64,000 nt of DNA, taken from NCBI RefSeq assembly GCF_000719955.1, contig NZ_JOII01000004.1:310001-374000 (forward strand). The letters are read 5' to 3'. The notes under the pieces are model-generated. The model was given only the letters and a program-made list of their open reading frames with translations. It was not told where the DNA came from and made no database searches. Origin of the DNA: Streptomyces albidoflavus. GTDB lineage: Bacteria > Actinomycetota > Actinomycetes > Streptomycetales > Streptomycetaceae. Made by a program: the position numbers and the translations under genes. Numbering within the stretch: position 1 is the first letter of the stretch; every line of letters begins with the position of its first letter. Below, piece after piece: positions 23,786 to 32,308 of the stretch.

Positions 23786-24448
23786 GTGCCGATATCCCGC
23801 TCCACCGCCGCGCCCCGCCGTAGCACCCCGCTCGCCCTGGCGGCGCTCGCCGCGGCGGCTCTGCTCACCGGATGCTCCAGCGCCCCGGAGCCGGCGGCGG
23901 AGGCGAAATCAGCCGCGGGCCCTTCGGTGATCGCGCCGGGCAGACCGGGCGAGGAGGCGGAGACGCTGTCCCCCGAGGAGGCGGAGCGCCGCAAGCCGGA
24001 CGACAGCCCCAACTCGGCGGATTTCACGTACATCCAGATGATGATCGACCACCACGGGCAGGCCCTGGAGATGACCCGGCTGGTGCCCGGGCGGGTCCAC
24101 AGCAAGCGCGTCCGGGCGCTCGCCGACCGCATCGAGGCGGGGCAGAAGCCGGAGATCGGCGCCATGAAGGCATGGCTGAAGAACAACGGCGGGCCGCGCG
24201 GCAAGGGGCACGACCACGAGGCGATGGCCGGGATGGCGACGCCGAAGCAGCTCGAACAGCTGGAGAGGGCGGACGGCGAGGAGTTCGACCGGCTCTTCCT
24301 GAAGCTGATGACCACTCACCACCAGGGGGCCGTCACCATGGCCACCGAGGTGCTGGGCGCCGGGAACAACGTCCTGGTCGAGGAGATGGCCAACGACGTG
24401 ATCGCGACCCAGACCACCGAGATCGACCGGATGCGCGACCTGCCCTGA
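23786..24448 (+). CDS. DUF305 lipoprotein
   Basis: The 220-residue lipoprotein has a signal peptide ending in the lipobox LLTGC (Cys30), then a Pro/Ala/Glu linker and a DUF305 domain of two four-helix-type repeats. The His/Met-rich motifs MMIDHHGQALEM and LMTTHHQGAVTMA are visible. DUF305 proteins are ferritin-like helical bundles linked in several bacteria to copper or other metal handling. GTG at 23786 follows a perfect AGGAGG. The neighbouring divergent LVIVD gene suggests a joint extracellular role, which is inference. Confidence 0.88.
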   Translation: MPISRSTAAPRRSTPLALAALAAAALLTGCSSAPEPAAEAKSAAGPSVIAPGRPGEEAETLSPEEAERRKPDDSPNSADFTYIQMMIDHHGQALEMTRLVPGRVHSKRVRALADRIEAGQKPEIGAMKAWLKNNGGPRGKGHDHEAMAGMATPKQLEQLERADGEEFDRLFLKLMTTHHQGAVTMATEVLGAGNNVLVEEMANDVIATQTTEIDRMRDLP

Positions 24449-24569
24449 CCGGGGCGGACGGCCCCGCGGGCAGGACACACAGCGGCAACAGCGGCGTAAT
24501 CAACAAAACGTGCAAGGCACTTAGCGTCTCCCGCACTGCACCGTCCCACCGCTCGCGCTTGGAGTGCCC

Positions 24570-25967
24570 ATGGCCGCCTCACCTCCCGTCCACCCCGTCG
24601 ACGAGGTTCCGCCCCTCGCCCAGCTCGGCGCCTTCGGCCTCCAGCACGTCCTCGCGATGTACGCGGGCGCGGTGGCGGTCCCGCTGATCGTCGGCGGGGC
24701 GATGGGGCTCTCCGCCGCGGACCTCGCCTACCTGATCACCGCCGACCTGCTGATGTGCGGCATAGCCACGCTGATCCAGTGCGTCGGCTTCTGGCGGTTC
24801 GGCATCCGGCTGCCGATCATGCAGGGCTGCACCTTCGCCGCCGTCGCCCCGATGGTGATGATCGGCACCGGCAGCGGAGGACTCCCCGCGATCTACGGCT
24901 CCGTGATCGTCTCCGGGGTGGCGATGATCCTGCTGGCCCCGGTCTTCGGGAAGCTGCTCCGGTTCTTCCCGCCGCTGGTGACCGGCACCGTGATCCTCAT
25001 CATCGGCCTCTCCCTGATGCCGGTGGCGGGCAACTGGGTGGCGGGCGGCGCGGGCGCCGAGGACTTCGGCCGGCCCGCCAACATCGCGCTCGCCGCCTTC
25101 GTGCTGGTCGTGGTCCTGGTCGCGCAGCGCTTCGGCCCGCCGCTGCTGAGCCGGATCGCGGTCCTGGCCGGCATCGCGGCCGGGGTGGCCGTGGCGGTGC
25201 CGCTCGGCTTCACGGACTTCAGCGGCGTCTCCCAGGCCGACTGGATCGGCGTCAGCACCCCGTTCCACTTCGGCCTGCCGACCTTCGAGACGGGCGCGAT
25301 CGTCTCCATGCTGATCGTCGCCCTGGTCTGCATGACGGAGACCTCCGGCGACTTCATCGCGGTCGGGGAGATGACGGGGCGCAAGGTCGACCCGCGCGGG
25401 CTGGCCGACGGGCTGCGGGCCGACGGCCTCTCGACCGTGCTGGGCGGCGTCTTCAACACCTTCCCCTACACCGCCTTCGCCCAGAACGTCGGGCTGGTGG
25501 GGATGACCCGGGTCCGCAGCCGCTGGGTGGTGGCCGCGGCGGGCGGCATGCTCGTCCTGCTCGGGCTGCTGCCGAAGCTGGGCGCGGTGGTGGCGGCGAT
25601 TCCGGCGCCGGTCCTCGGCGGGGCGGGGCTGGTGATGTTCGGGACCGTGGCCGCCAGCGGGCTGCGCACCCTCGCGCAGGTGGAGTTCCGGGACAACCAC
25701 AACCTGACCGTGGTGGCCATCTCGGTGGCTGTCGGTCTGCTGCCGGTGGGGGTGCCGACCGTCTACGACCAGTTCCCGGACTGGTTCCAGACGGTGATGC
25801 ACAGCGGGATCAGCGCCGGGTGCGTCACGGCGATCGTGCTGAACCTGCTCTTCAACCACCTGCCGGGCCGGAGCGCGGCCGCCGCTCCCGAGGCGTCAGC
25901 CCCCGTCGCCCTGGCGGGCGGCCCCGGCGAGGACGCTGTCGAGCAGACCGGGGAAAAGCAGGTCTAG
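24570..25967 (+). CDS. NCS2-family nucleobase:cation symporter
   Basis: The 465-residue membrane permease with about 12-14 helices is of the uracil/xanthine/uric acid (NCS2/NAT) type. Landmarks are FGLQHVLAMYAGAVAVPLIVGGAMG, PIMQGCTFAAVAPMVMIGTG, the substrate helix TETSGDFIAVGEMTGR and NTFPYTAFAQNVGLVGMTRVRSR, which holds the conserved Asn-Val-Gly. It would import a purine such as xanthine or uric acid with H+ or Na+. ATG at 24570 has GGAG 5 nt upstream. Its last 72 bp overlap the convergent ArsR gene, an unusually large overlap covering the Ala/Pro/Glu-rich C-terminal tail. Confidence 0.9.
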   Translation: MAASPPVHPVDEVPPLAQLGAFGLQHVLAMYAGAVAVPLIVGGAMGLSAADLAYLITADLLMCGIATLIQCVGFWRFGIRLPIMQGCTFAAVAPMVMIGTGSGGLPAIYGSVIVSGVAMILLAPVFGKLLRFFPPLVTGTVILIIGLSLMPVAGNWVAGGAGAEDFGRPANIALAAFVLVVVLVAQRFGPPLLSRIAVLAGIAAGVAVAVPLGFTDFSGVSQADWIGVSTPFHFGLPTFETGAIVSMLIVALVCMTETSGDFIAVGEMTGRKVDPRGLADGLRADGLSTVLGGVFNTFPYTAFAQNVGLVGMTRVRSRWVVAAAGGMLVLLGLLPKLGAVVAAIPAPVLGGAGLVMFGTVAASGLRTLAQVEFRDNHNLTVVAISVAVGLLPVGVPTVYDQFPDWFQTVMHSGISAGCVTAIVLNLLFNHLPGRSAAAAPEASAPVALAGGPGEDAVEQTGEKQV

Positions 25968-26237
25968 GTCCTCCCTGCGCAGCGCGTTGAGTTTGGCGGT
26001 CCCCCGGTAGGTCTGGCGGATCACGCCGCTCTCCCTGAGGACGCGGAAGTGGTGCGTGCTGGTCGACTTGGTCACCGGAAGCTGCAGCTCCGTACAGGAC
26101 TGCTCGGTGTCACCGGCGTCCAGCGCGCACACCACCCGCAGCCGCATCGGGTCGGCGAGGGCGTGCAGGACCTCCTCCAGGCGGATGCGGTCGCGCTCCG
26201 GGTGAGCGAGGGTGCGGGAGCTCTCGGCGGTGGTCAT
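25896..26237 (-). CDS. ArsR-family transcriptional regulator
   Basis: The 113-residue protein is a winged-helix repressor of the ArsR type. LHALADPMRLRVVCALDAG starts the domain, STSTHHFRVLRESGVIRQ is the recognition helix and following turn, and GTAKLNALRREDL is the wing. One Cys (SCTEL) lies before the recognition helix, but no CxC metal site is complete, so it is not a clear metal sensor. ATG at 26237 has AAGGA upstream. It is divergent from an old-yellow-enzyme gene, and a TACGA-N6-TCGTA repeat lies between, which fits control of that gene. Confidence 0.87.
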   Translation of the reverse strand: MTTAESSRTLAHPERDRIRLEEVLHALADPMRLRVVCALDAGDTEQSCTELQLPVTKSTSTHHFRVLRESGVIRQTYRGTAKLNALRREDLDLLFPGLLDSVLAGAARQGDGG

Positions 26238-26337
26238 CTCGGTCGTCCTTCATGGCTGGCACGGTGCGCGGGGCCTTCGCCCGGCGGCGCGGACTCCGCA
26301 TTGTACGAAGAGAGCCGTAGTTTGACATCTGGCGTAC

Positions 26338-26353
26338 TACGAAGACTATCGTA
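26338..26353. promoter_or_regulatory. Candidate ArsR operator before the old-yellow-enzyme gene
   Basis: TACGAAGACTATCGTA has perfect 5-bp arms, and another TACGA half-site lies at 26304-26308. TTGACA at 26322-26327 is a good -35 box, so the repeat overlaps the spacer/-10 region of the promoter for the OYE gene. Confidence 0.6.
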
Positions 26354-26392
26354 CTGGCATCGTTCGGTTCCCGTGACGCGATGGAGTACGCC

Positions 26393-27469
26393 ATGCCCTC
26401 CCTGTTCGACCCGCTCACCCTGCGGTCCCTCACCCTCCCGAACCGCATCTGGATGGCGCCGATGTGCCAGTACTCGGCCCCGGCGACCGGCCCCACCGCC
26501 GGCCGGCCCACCGACTGGCACTTCCAGCACTACGGCGCCCGGGCGGCGGGCGGCGCCGGCCTGATCCTGCTGGAGGCGACCGCCGTGGCGCCCGAGGGCC
26601 GGATCAGTCCCTGGGACCTCGGCCTGTGGAACGACGGGCAGACGGCGGCGCTGCGCCGGATCACCTCGTTCCTCACCTCGCAGGGAACGGTGCCGGGAAT
26701 CCAGCTCGCCCACGCCGGGCGCAAGGCGTCCTGCGAGGCGCCCTGGCGCGGCGGCAAGGCCATCGACCCCGCCGACGGCGGCTGGCAGCCGGTCGGCCCG
26801 AGCCCGGTGCCCTTCGACGCCGACAGCCCCGTCCCGCACGAGCTGACGGCCGACGAAATCCAGGGCGTGGTCCGGCAGTTCGCCGAGGCGACGCGCCGGG
26901 CGCTGGAGGCCGGCTTCGAGGTGGTCGAGATCCACGGCGCCCACGGCTACCTGATCGGCGAGTTCCTCTCCCCGCACAGCAACCACCGCACCGACGAGTA
27001 CGGCGGGTCCTTCGAGAACCGGGCGCGGTTCGCCCTGGAGGTCGTCGACGCCGTGCGCGCGGTGTGGCCGGAGGAGAAGCCCCTCTTCTTCCGCATCTCC
27101 GCCACGGACTGGCTGGACGAGGGCGGCTGGACCGCGGACGACACGGTCCGCCTCGCCCCGCTCCTCAAGGAGCGCGGCGTCGACCTGCTGGACGCCTCCA
27201 CCGGCGGCAACGTGGCCAAGGTCGCCATCCCCGTCGGCCCCGGCTACCAGGTCCCCTTCGCCGCCCGCGTCCGCAACGAGGCCGGCCTGCCCTCGGCCGC
27301 CGTGGGGCTGCTCACCGAGCCGGAGCAGGCCGAGAAGGTGCTGGCCAACGGCGAGGCGGACGCCGTCCTCCTCGGCCGCGAACTGCTCCGCGACGCCGCC
27401 TGGCCCCGCCGCGCCGCCCGCGAGCTCGGCGGCACGGTGCGCGTGCCGCAGCAGTACGGCCGGAGCTGA
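26393..27469 (+). CDS. Old-yellow-enzyme family NADH:flavin oxidoreductase
   Basis: The 358-residue FMN-dependent TIM-barrel ene-reductase is of the YqjM/classical OYE type. LPNRIWMAPMCQYS (Cys of YqjM-like enzymes), IQLAHAGRKAS, VEIHGAHGYLIGEFLSPHSNHRTDEYGGSFENRARF (His/His/Tyr catalytic region) and the final VLLGRELLRD phosphate site are all present. It reduces activated C=C bonds with NAD(P)H and often serves in electrophile stress. ATG at 26393 has GGAG 6 nt upstream; an ATG four codons earlier is possible. Control by the divergent ArsR regulator is likely. Confidence 0.92.
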   Translation: MPSLFDPLTLRSLTLPNRIWMAPMCQYSAPATGPTAGRPTDWHFQHYGARAAGGAGLILLEATAVAPEGRISPWDLGLWNDGQTAALRRITSFLTSQGTVPGIQLAHAGRKASCEAPWRGGKAIDPADGGWQPVGPSPVPFDADSPVPHELTADEIQGVVRQFAEATRRALEAGFEVVEIHGAHGYLIGEFLSPHSNHRTDEYGGSFENRARFALEVVDAVRAVWPEEKPLFFRISATDWLDEGGWTADDTVRLAPLLKERGVDLLDASTGGNVAKVAIPVGPGYQVPFAARVRNEAGLPSAAVGLLTEPEQAEKVLANGEADAVLLGRELLRDAAWPRRAARELGGTVRVPQQYGRS

Positions 27470-27494
27470 AGCCCCGCGACGACCGGGGGCGTTT

Positions 27495-28832
27495 TCAACG
27501 GCTCGGCTCGGCTCGGCGGCAGGCGGCCTTGCGGAGCGACGGGTGCCCGGTGGCCGTCCGCGCCGGAGGCCCGGGGACGGGGCGCGGTGCGCGCCCCTGC
27601 CCGAGGCCCGGGCGGTCCCGGCCCGGCCGGTTCTCCGGCGCCCCCGGCTTCGGCCTGGGGGCGGGCCGGGGCGCCGGGGACGGCTGGGCGGCGGGCGGGT
27701 CCGGCGCCGGAGCGCCGCGGCCTGTGCCCAGTTCGGCCAGGAGCCTTGCCTTGAGGGCGCCCCGGACGTCGGAGGTGAGCCGGGCCGGGTCGAGATGGCC
27801 CGGCTCGCTCTCGTAGGCGCGCAGTTCCTCGCGGATGCGGGCGTACGCCTCGGGGTGCGCCTCGGCGAGGCGGAGCCGGGCGTGGACGCCGGCCTCGCGG
27901 CGGGCGGTGTTGACCGGGTCGGCGCGCTCGCGGCGGACGATCTCCGCCATCAGGCCGCGGACGGTCCGGTCGCAGTCCAGGCGGCGCTGCTGGACGGCGC
28001 AGAAGAACCGCCGGGCGTTGATGATCTGCATCGCCTCCTGGCGGGGCAGTCCGGCGAGGTCGACGGGGAGCCGGCCGAGGGCGGTGGCCGAGGAGGCGCG
28101 GGCGGGGCCGACCGTCAGCTCGCAGAGACGGGCGAGCCCCGCGTGCCAGCGGCGCAGGACCAGGGGGTGGCGGAGCAGGACGTTCCGGGCGTTCTGCTCG
28201 CGGACGTCGTCGGCGACGGCGGCCCGGAAGGTGTCGTCGGGCAGCTCCAGCAGGGCGGTCACCTCGGGCCCGGCCGTGACCCGGAGGCGGCCCTGGGCGA
28301 CGGCCTGCTCGATCGAGTCGAAGACGTCCCGGGAGGCGGTGTGGCGGCGCAGCGGCGGGATGCCCAGCTCGGCGACGCGGGCGGCGAAGAGGGCCGCGTA
28401 CTCCTCGGGGAGGGCCTTGCCCAGCCAGCTCAGGGCGGTGGCGCGGGCGGTGAGCAGCCGGCCCTGTTCCAGTCGCTCGCGGTCCTGGCGGCGGTAGTCG
28501 GCGGCGACGCAGCGGGCCTCGTGGAGGCGGACGCGCACCTGGCGGAGCTGCCCCTCGACGCGCCGCAGCCGCGGGTCGCCGAGCAGGGTCATCCGCTCGG
28601 CGGAGACCTGCAGCTCCCCCTCGGCCCAGACCAGCGCGTCGGCCCAGTCCAGATGCCATTCGAGGCCGTCCAGCAGCCTGCGGACGGGGGCCGGCAGCCG
28701 GCGCGTGGCGTCGGCCACGGCCGCGGTGACGAGATTGCCGAAGTCCTCCTCGAACCGCTTCACCAGCACCTCGGCGGGCAGCCGCGCGACATCGCGCAGC
28801 CGTAGCATCCGCTCCGTTTCGGTCGACCTCAT
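27495..28832 (-). CDS. Unrecognised helical protein with Pro-rich tail
   Basis: I do not recognise this 445-residue protein. Residues 1-350 are predicted by eye to be almost wholly helical and rich in Arg, Ala, Leu and Glu, with long charged heptad-like stretches (RVEGQLRQVRVRLHEARCVAADYRRQDRERLEQGR), so coiled coil is plausible. Residues 365-445 are Pro/Arg/Gly-rich and probably disordered. There is no signal peptide or membrane helix. Codon third positions are strongly G/C as in neighbours. It converges on the OYE gene and has its own 5' region; the start codon at 28832 is the most upstream of several possible starts. Confidence 0.6.
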   Translation of the reverse strand: MRSTETERMLRLRDVARLPAEVLVKRFEEDFGNLVTAAVADATRRLPAPVRRLLDGLEWHLDWADALVWAEGELQVSAERMTLLGDPRLRRVEGQLRQVRVRLHEARCVAADYRRQDRERLEQGRLLTARATALSWLGKALPEEYAALFAARVAELGIPPLRRHTASRDVFDSIEQAVAQGRLRVTAGPEVTALLELPDDTFRAAVADDVREQNARNVLLRHPLVLRRWHAGLARLCELTVGPARASSATALGRLPVDLAGLPRQEAMQIINARRFFCAVQQRRLDCDRTVRGLMAEIVRRERADPVNTARREAGVHARLRLAEAHPEAYARIREELRAYESEPGHLDPARLTSDVRGALKARLLAELGTGRGAPAPDPPAAQPSPAPRPAPRPKPGAPENRPGRDRPGLGQGRAPRPVPGPPARTATGHPSLRKAACRRAEPSR

Positions 28833-29087
28833 GACGGCCGCCCCCTCTCCGCACTCATCCGACTACTCACCGTAGCCGATCAGATGAACAGCTCGGCTCC
28901 GACGCGGCGATTCGGCCAGAGGAGGGCTTGATCCAGTCCATGGACGACCGCGCCCGCACCCTGCCCGCGCCCGCCGTGCGCGCCGACCGGGTGGGCGTCC
29001 GCCCTGGTCGAGGGTGGTTCCGGGCCGTTGTCGGTGGGGGCGCGCAGACTGGCCGGGACAGGTGACGCACTTCGCGGAGGTGGCGGG

Positions 29088-30173
29088 ATGCCGGACGTAC
29101 TGCTGGCGGTCGGGACGCGCAAGGGGCTCTTCCTCGGGCGGCGGCGCGCCGGGACGTGGGAGTTCGACGGCCCGCACTTCACCGGCGAGGCGGTGTACGC
29201 GGTGGGGCTAGACCTCCGCGGGCCGGTGCCGCGCGTGCTGGTGGGGGCGGACAGCGCGCACTGGGGCCCGTCGGTCTTCCGCTCCGACGACCTGGGCGCG
29301 AGCTGGCAGGAACCGGCCTCGCCCACGGTGCGGTTCCCCAAGGACACCGGCACCTCCCTGGAGCGCCTCTGGCAGCTCCAGCCGGCCGGCCCGGAGGCGC
29401 CGGGTGTCGTGTACGCGGGGGCCGAGCCGGCCGCGCTCTTCGTCTCCCGGGACGGCGGCGACTCCTTCGAGCTGGTCCGCCCGCTCTGGGAGCATCCGAC
29501 GCGGTCCCGGTGGGAGCCGGGAGGCGGCGGCGAGGGACTGCACACCGTGGTGACGGACCCCCGGGACGCCGACGCGCTCACCGTCGCGGTCTCGGCCGCC
29601 GGGGTCTTCCGCAGCGACGACGGCGGCGCGAGCTGGGCCCCGTCCAACGACGGGGTCTCGGCGGTCTTCCTCCCCGACCGGCACCCGGAGTTCGGCCAGT
29701 GCGTGCACAAGATCGCCCGGGACGCGGCCGACCCGGACCGGCTCTACCTCCAGAACCACTGGGGCGTCTACCGCAGCGACGACGCCGGCGCCCACTGGTC
29801 GGACATCGGCGACGGCCTCCCCTCGGACTTCGGCTTCACCGTGCTCGCCCACCCGTCCCGCGCGGACACCGCGTACGTCTTCCCGATCACCGCCGACAGC
29901 GACCGGGTCCCGGCCGAGCACCGGTGCCGCCTCTTCCGCACCACGGACGGCGGCGCCCACTGGGAAGCTCTGACCGCGGGCCTCCCCACCGGGGACCACT
30001 ACGGCACGGTCCTGCGCGACGCCCTGTGCACCGACGCGGCCGACCCGGCGGGCCTCTACTTCGGCAACCGCAACGGCGAGCTGTACGCCAGCGCCGACGA
30101 GGGCGAGAGCTGGCGGCAACTCGCCGCCCACCTGCCGGACGTGCTGTGCGTACGGGCGGGGGTGGTGGGGTGA
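29088..30173 (+). CDS. Sortilin/BNR-repeat beta-propeller (exo-sialidase-like) protein
   Basis: The 361-residue protein has repeated BNR/Asp-box-like turns: SVFRSDDLGASWQ, ALFVSRDGGDSFE, GVFRSDDGGASWA, GVYRSDDAGAHWS, RLFRTTDGGAHWE, ELYASADEGESWR. Six such S/T-x-D-x-G-x-x-W turns fit a beta-propeller of the sortilin/VPS10 or sialidase-like type. No signal peptide is seen, so it is probably intracellular, unlike real sialidases. ATG at 29088 follows GGAGG. The function is unknown; a glycosidase label would be over-reading. Confidence 0.82.
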   Translation: MPDVLLAVGTRKGLFLGRRRAGTWEFDGPHFTGEAVYAVGLDLRGPVPRVLVGADSAHWGPSVFRSDDLGASWQEPASPTVRFPKDTGTSLERLWQLQPAGPEAPGVVYAGAEPAALFVSRDGGDSFELVRPLWEHPTRSRWEPGGGGEGLHTVVTDPRDADALTVAVSAAGVFRSDDGGASWAPSNDGVSAVFLPDRHPEFGQCVHKIARDAADPDRLYLQNHWGVYRSDDAGAHWSDIGDGLPSDFGFTVLAHPSRADTAYVFPITADSDRVPAEHRCRLFRTTDGGAHWEALTAGLPTGDHYGTVLRDALCTDAADPAGLYFGNRNGELYASADEGESWRQLAAHLPDVLCVRAGVVG

Positions 30174-30227
30174 GGCGGGGCCAGGGTCACCTCGCCGGGC
30201 AGGGGCGGGAGAAGGCTCTCCGGGCGG

Positions 30228-30905
30228 CTACGGCAGCCGCCAGTCCACCGGGGCCGCGCCCTGCTGGGCGAGGAAGTCGTTGGTGCGGCTGAAGGGGCGG
30301 GAGTTGAAGAAGCCGCGGTCGGCGGAGCGCGGGGACGGGTGGACCGACTCGATGACCGGATAGCGGCTGAGGAAGGGGCGCAGGCTGCGGGCGTCCGAGC
30401 CCCAGAGGATCGAGACCAGGGGCGTCCCGCGCTCGGCGAGGGCGCGGATGGCCTGCTCGGTGACCTCCTCCCAGCCCTTGCCGCGGTGCGAGCCGGGTGA
30501 GCCCGGACGGGTCGTCAGGGCCCGGTTGAGCAGCAGGACGCCCTGGCTCGTCCAGGGGGTGAGGTCGCCGTTGGAGGGCTGCGGCAGGCCGAGGTCGCTC
30601 TGCAGCTCCTGGAAGATGTTGACCAGGCTCGGCGGGAGCCTGCGGACCTCCGGGGCGACGGCGAAGCTCAGCCCGATCGGCATGCCGGGGGTCGGGTAGG
30701 GGTCCTGCCCGACGATCAGGACGCGTACCTCGTCGAACGGCTGCTGGAAGGCGCGCAGGACGTTCGGCCCGGAGGGGAGGTAGGTGCGTCCCGCGCCGAT
30801 CTCCGCGCGGAGGAACTCCCCCATCTCCGCGACGCGCCCGGCCACCGGTTCGAGGGCCTTCGCCCAGCCCGCTTCCACCAATTCATGCAAAGGTCGTGGT
30901 GCCAC
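30228..30905 (-). CDS. ung: Uracil-DNA glycosylase (family 1)
   Basis: The 225-residue enzyme removes uracil from DNA as the first step of base excision repair. Motif A is GQDPYPTPG (Gln67, catalytic Asp68), the uracil pocket has [12 protein letters not shown], and motif B is [12 protein letters not shown] (His189). Arg193 stands where family 1 enzymes usually have the intercalating Leu (HPSPLS). The C-terminus [20 protein letters not shown] matches actinobacterial Ung. GTG at 30905 is supported by a leaderless -10 box. It is probably a single-gene unit. Confidence 0.93.
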   Translation of the reverse strand: MAPRPLHELVEAGWAKALEPVAGRVAEMGEFLRAEIGAGRTYLPSGPNVLRAFQQPFDEVRVLIVGQDPYPTPGMPIGLSFAVAPEVRRLPPSLVNIFQELQSDLGLPQPSNGDLTPWTSQGVLLLNRALTTRPGSPGSHRGKGWEEVTEQAIRALAERGTPLVSILWGSDARSLRPFLSRYPVIESVHPSPRSADRGFFNSRPFSRTNDFLAQQGAAPVDWRLP

Positions 30906-30911
30906 AGGGGG

Positions 30912-30917
30912 ACTCTA
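30912..30917 (-). promoter_or_regulatory. -10 box for leaderless ung
   Basis: The minus strand reads TAGAGT, six C/T bases, then the GTG start of ung; no ribosome site exists. Confidence 0.6.
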
Positions 30918-31040
30918 GCGACAATCGGCGCGTCACCCCACACCGAGCCGTCGTCCCGCGCGACGCGGGCCCTCCGGCGGGGCTACCCTTCGCCTCGTCG
31001 TAGTCCCGGCACCCGGTCCGAGGAAGAGAGAAGGCAGCCG

Positions 31041-32081
31041 TTGCCCCCGCTGAACACCTCGCGTACGCCCGGCACTTCCGCCCGCGCCGGGACGGTGCTG
31101 GGCGTCGACTCGGGCGGCTCGGGGCTCCGGGCGGCGCTCGCTCCGGCGGGGGCGCCCGGGGAGGCGGTGGCCGTCAGCGGCTCGCAGCCCGTACGGACCT
31201 CCGCGCGGGGTATCGACGCCGGGCACTTCCTGGAGTTGCTGCTGCCGCTGGTGCGGGAGTTGCGGGAGCGGGTGGCACCGGAGGGTGAGCCTCCGCTGGC
31301 CGTGGCCGTGGGTGCGGCCGGGATGGCGACGCTCGGCGACGACCTGCGGGCCACCCTGCCGGGGGCGCTGGCGGCGCAGGGGATGACGGGGCCGCTCGCG
31401 CTGGCCGCCGACGCCGTGACCGCGTACACGGGGGCGCTCGGGGTGCGGCCGGGGGCGGTGGTCGCGGTGGGCACCGGGATGATCGCGCTCGGCACGGATC
31501 TGCGCGACTGGCGGCGGGCGGACGGCTGGGGGCATCTGCTGGGGGACAGCGGCGGGGGCGCGTGGCTGGGGCGGGCCGGCCTGGAGGCGGCGTACCGGGC
31601 GTTCGACGGGCGCGCCGGGGGTTCGCAGGCGCTGCTGGCGGCGGCCGAGGAGCGGTTCGGGCCGTTGCCGGGGCTTCCGGCCCAGGTCTACCCCCGGCCG
31701 GACCGGGCGGCGGTGCTGGCCTCGTTCGCGCCGGACGTGGCCCGGTGCGCGGGCGAGGGCGACCCGACGGCGGCGGCTCTGCTGACCGGGGCGGCGAGCC
31801 ATGTCGTGGACGCCGTCGAGGCGGTGCTGCCCGGCCGGGAGGGCGAGGTCGCGTGCACCGGCGGGCTGCTGCGGCTGGGCACTCCGCTGACGGAGCCGGT
31901 GGGCGAGGAGCTGACGCGCAGGCTGCCCGGGGCGCGGGTGGTGCCGGCGGCGGGCGATCCCCTGCACGGCGCCGTGGTGCTCGCCTCGGCCCTGGGGTCG
32001 GGGACGCAGGCACTGCCGGTGGACGGGCGGCTGCTGTGGTGTGCCACGAGTGCGTCGGGCCCCGGCGGGGTGGAGATCTGA
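31041..32081 (+). CDS. BadF/BadG-type ATPase, N-acetylglucosamine kinase-like
   Basis: The 346-residue protein has an actin-like ATPase fold: LGVDSGGSGLRAAL (phosphate 1), VAVGAAGM, DAVTAYTGAL, VVAVGTGMIALGTD (phosphate 2), GWGHLLGDSGGGAWLGRAGLEAAYRAFDG, and a late adenosine motif VACTGGLL. The DSGG and GDEGSG-like motifs fit the N-acetylglucosamine kinase branch of the BadF/BadG family, which makes GlcNAc-6-phosphate for cell-wall recycling or chitin use. TTG at 31041 has GAAGG 7 nt upstream; GTG nearer the DSGG motif is possible. Substrate by family resemblance only. Confidence 0.8.
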   Translation: MPPLNTSRTPGTSARAGTVLGVDSGGSGLRAALAPAGAPGEAVAVSGSQPVRTSARGIDAGHFLELLLPLVRELRERVAPEGEPPLAVAVGAAGMATLGDDLRATLPGALAAQGMTGPLALAADAVTAYTGALGVRPGAVVAVGTGMIALGTDLRDWRRADGWGHLLGDSGGGAWLGRAGLEAAYRAFDGRAGGSQALLAAAEERFGPLPGLPAQVYPRPDRAAVLASFAPDVARCAGEGDPTAAALLTGAASHVVDAVEAVLPGREGEVACTGGLLRLGTPLTEPVGEELTRRLPGARVVPAAGDPLHGAVVLASALGSGTQALPVDGRLLWCATSASGPGGVEI

Positions 32082-32294
32082 GGCGGGTTCGGTGCGCGAA
32101 TCCCCTGAGTGGCCCGCACGTCACGCGGAGTTGTCACCCGGGAGCCGGACAACAGGGCAGCACGGTCGCAGAGTTCACCACATCGGTGCACACAACCCCA
32201 AAAAGGGCACCTGAGCCGGGCACTTGCAACGGATAAATACGGACGGATGCCCTACAGCCGCCCCCTCCCCGAACAGGGGCGGACGGGAAACCAG

Positions 32295-32300
32295 TAGCAT
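32295..32300 (+). promoter_or_regulatory. -10 box for the CbiX-like gene
   Basis: TAGCAT is followed by 8 nt and the ATG at 32309, consistent with a leaderless or nearly leaderless transcript. A GC-rich dyad (CCGCCCC/GGGGCGG) lies just upstream, near 32258-32282. Confidence 0.5.
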
Positions 32301-32308
32301 GCGGCGCC

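Noticed and set aside
29088..30173. Calling the BNR-repeat protein a sialidase
   Set aside because: Asp-box turns are present, but there is no export signal and I see no catalytic Arg/Tyr/Glu set of sialidases.
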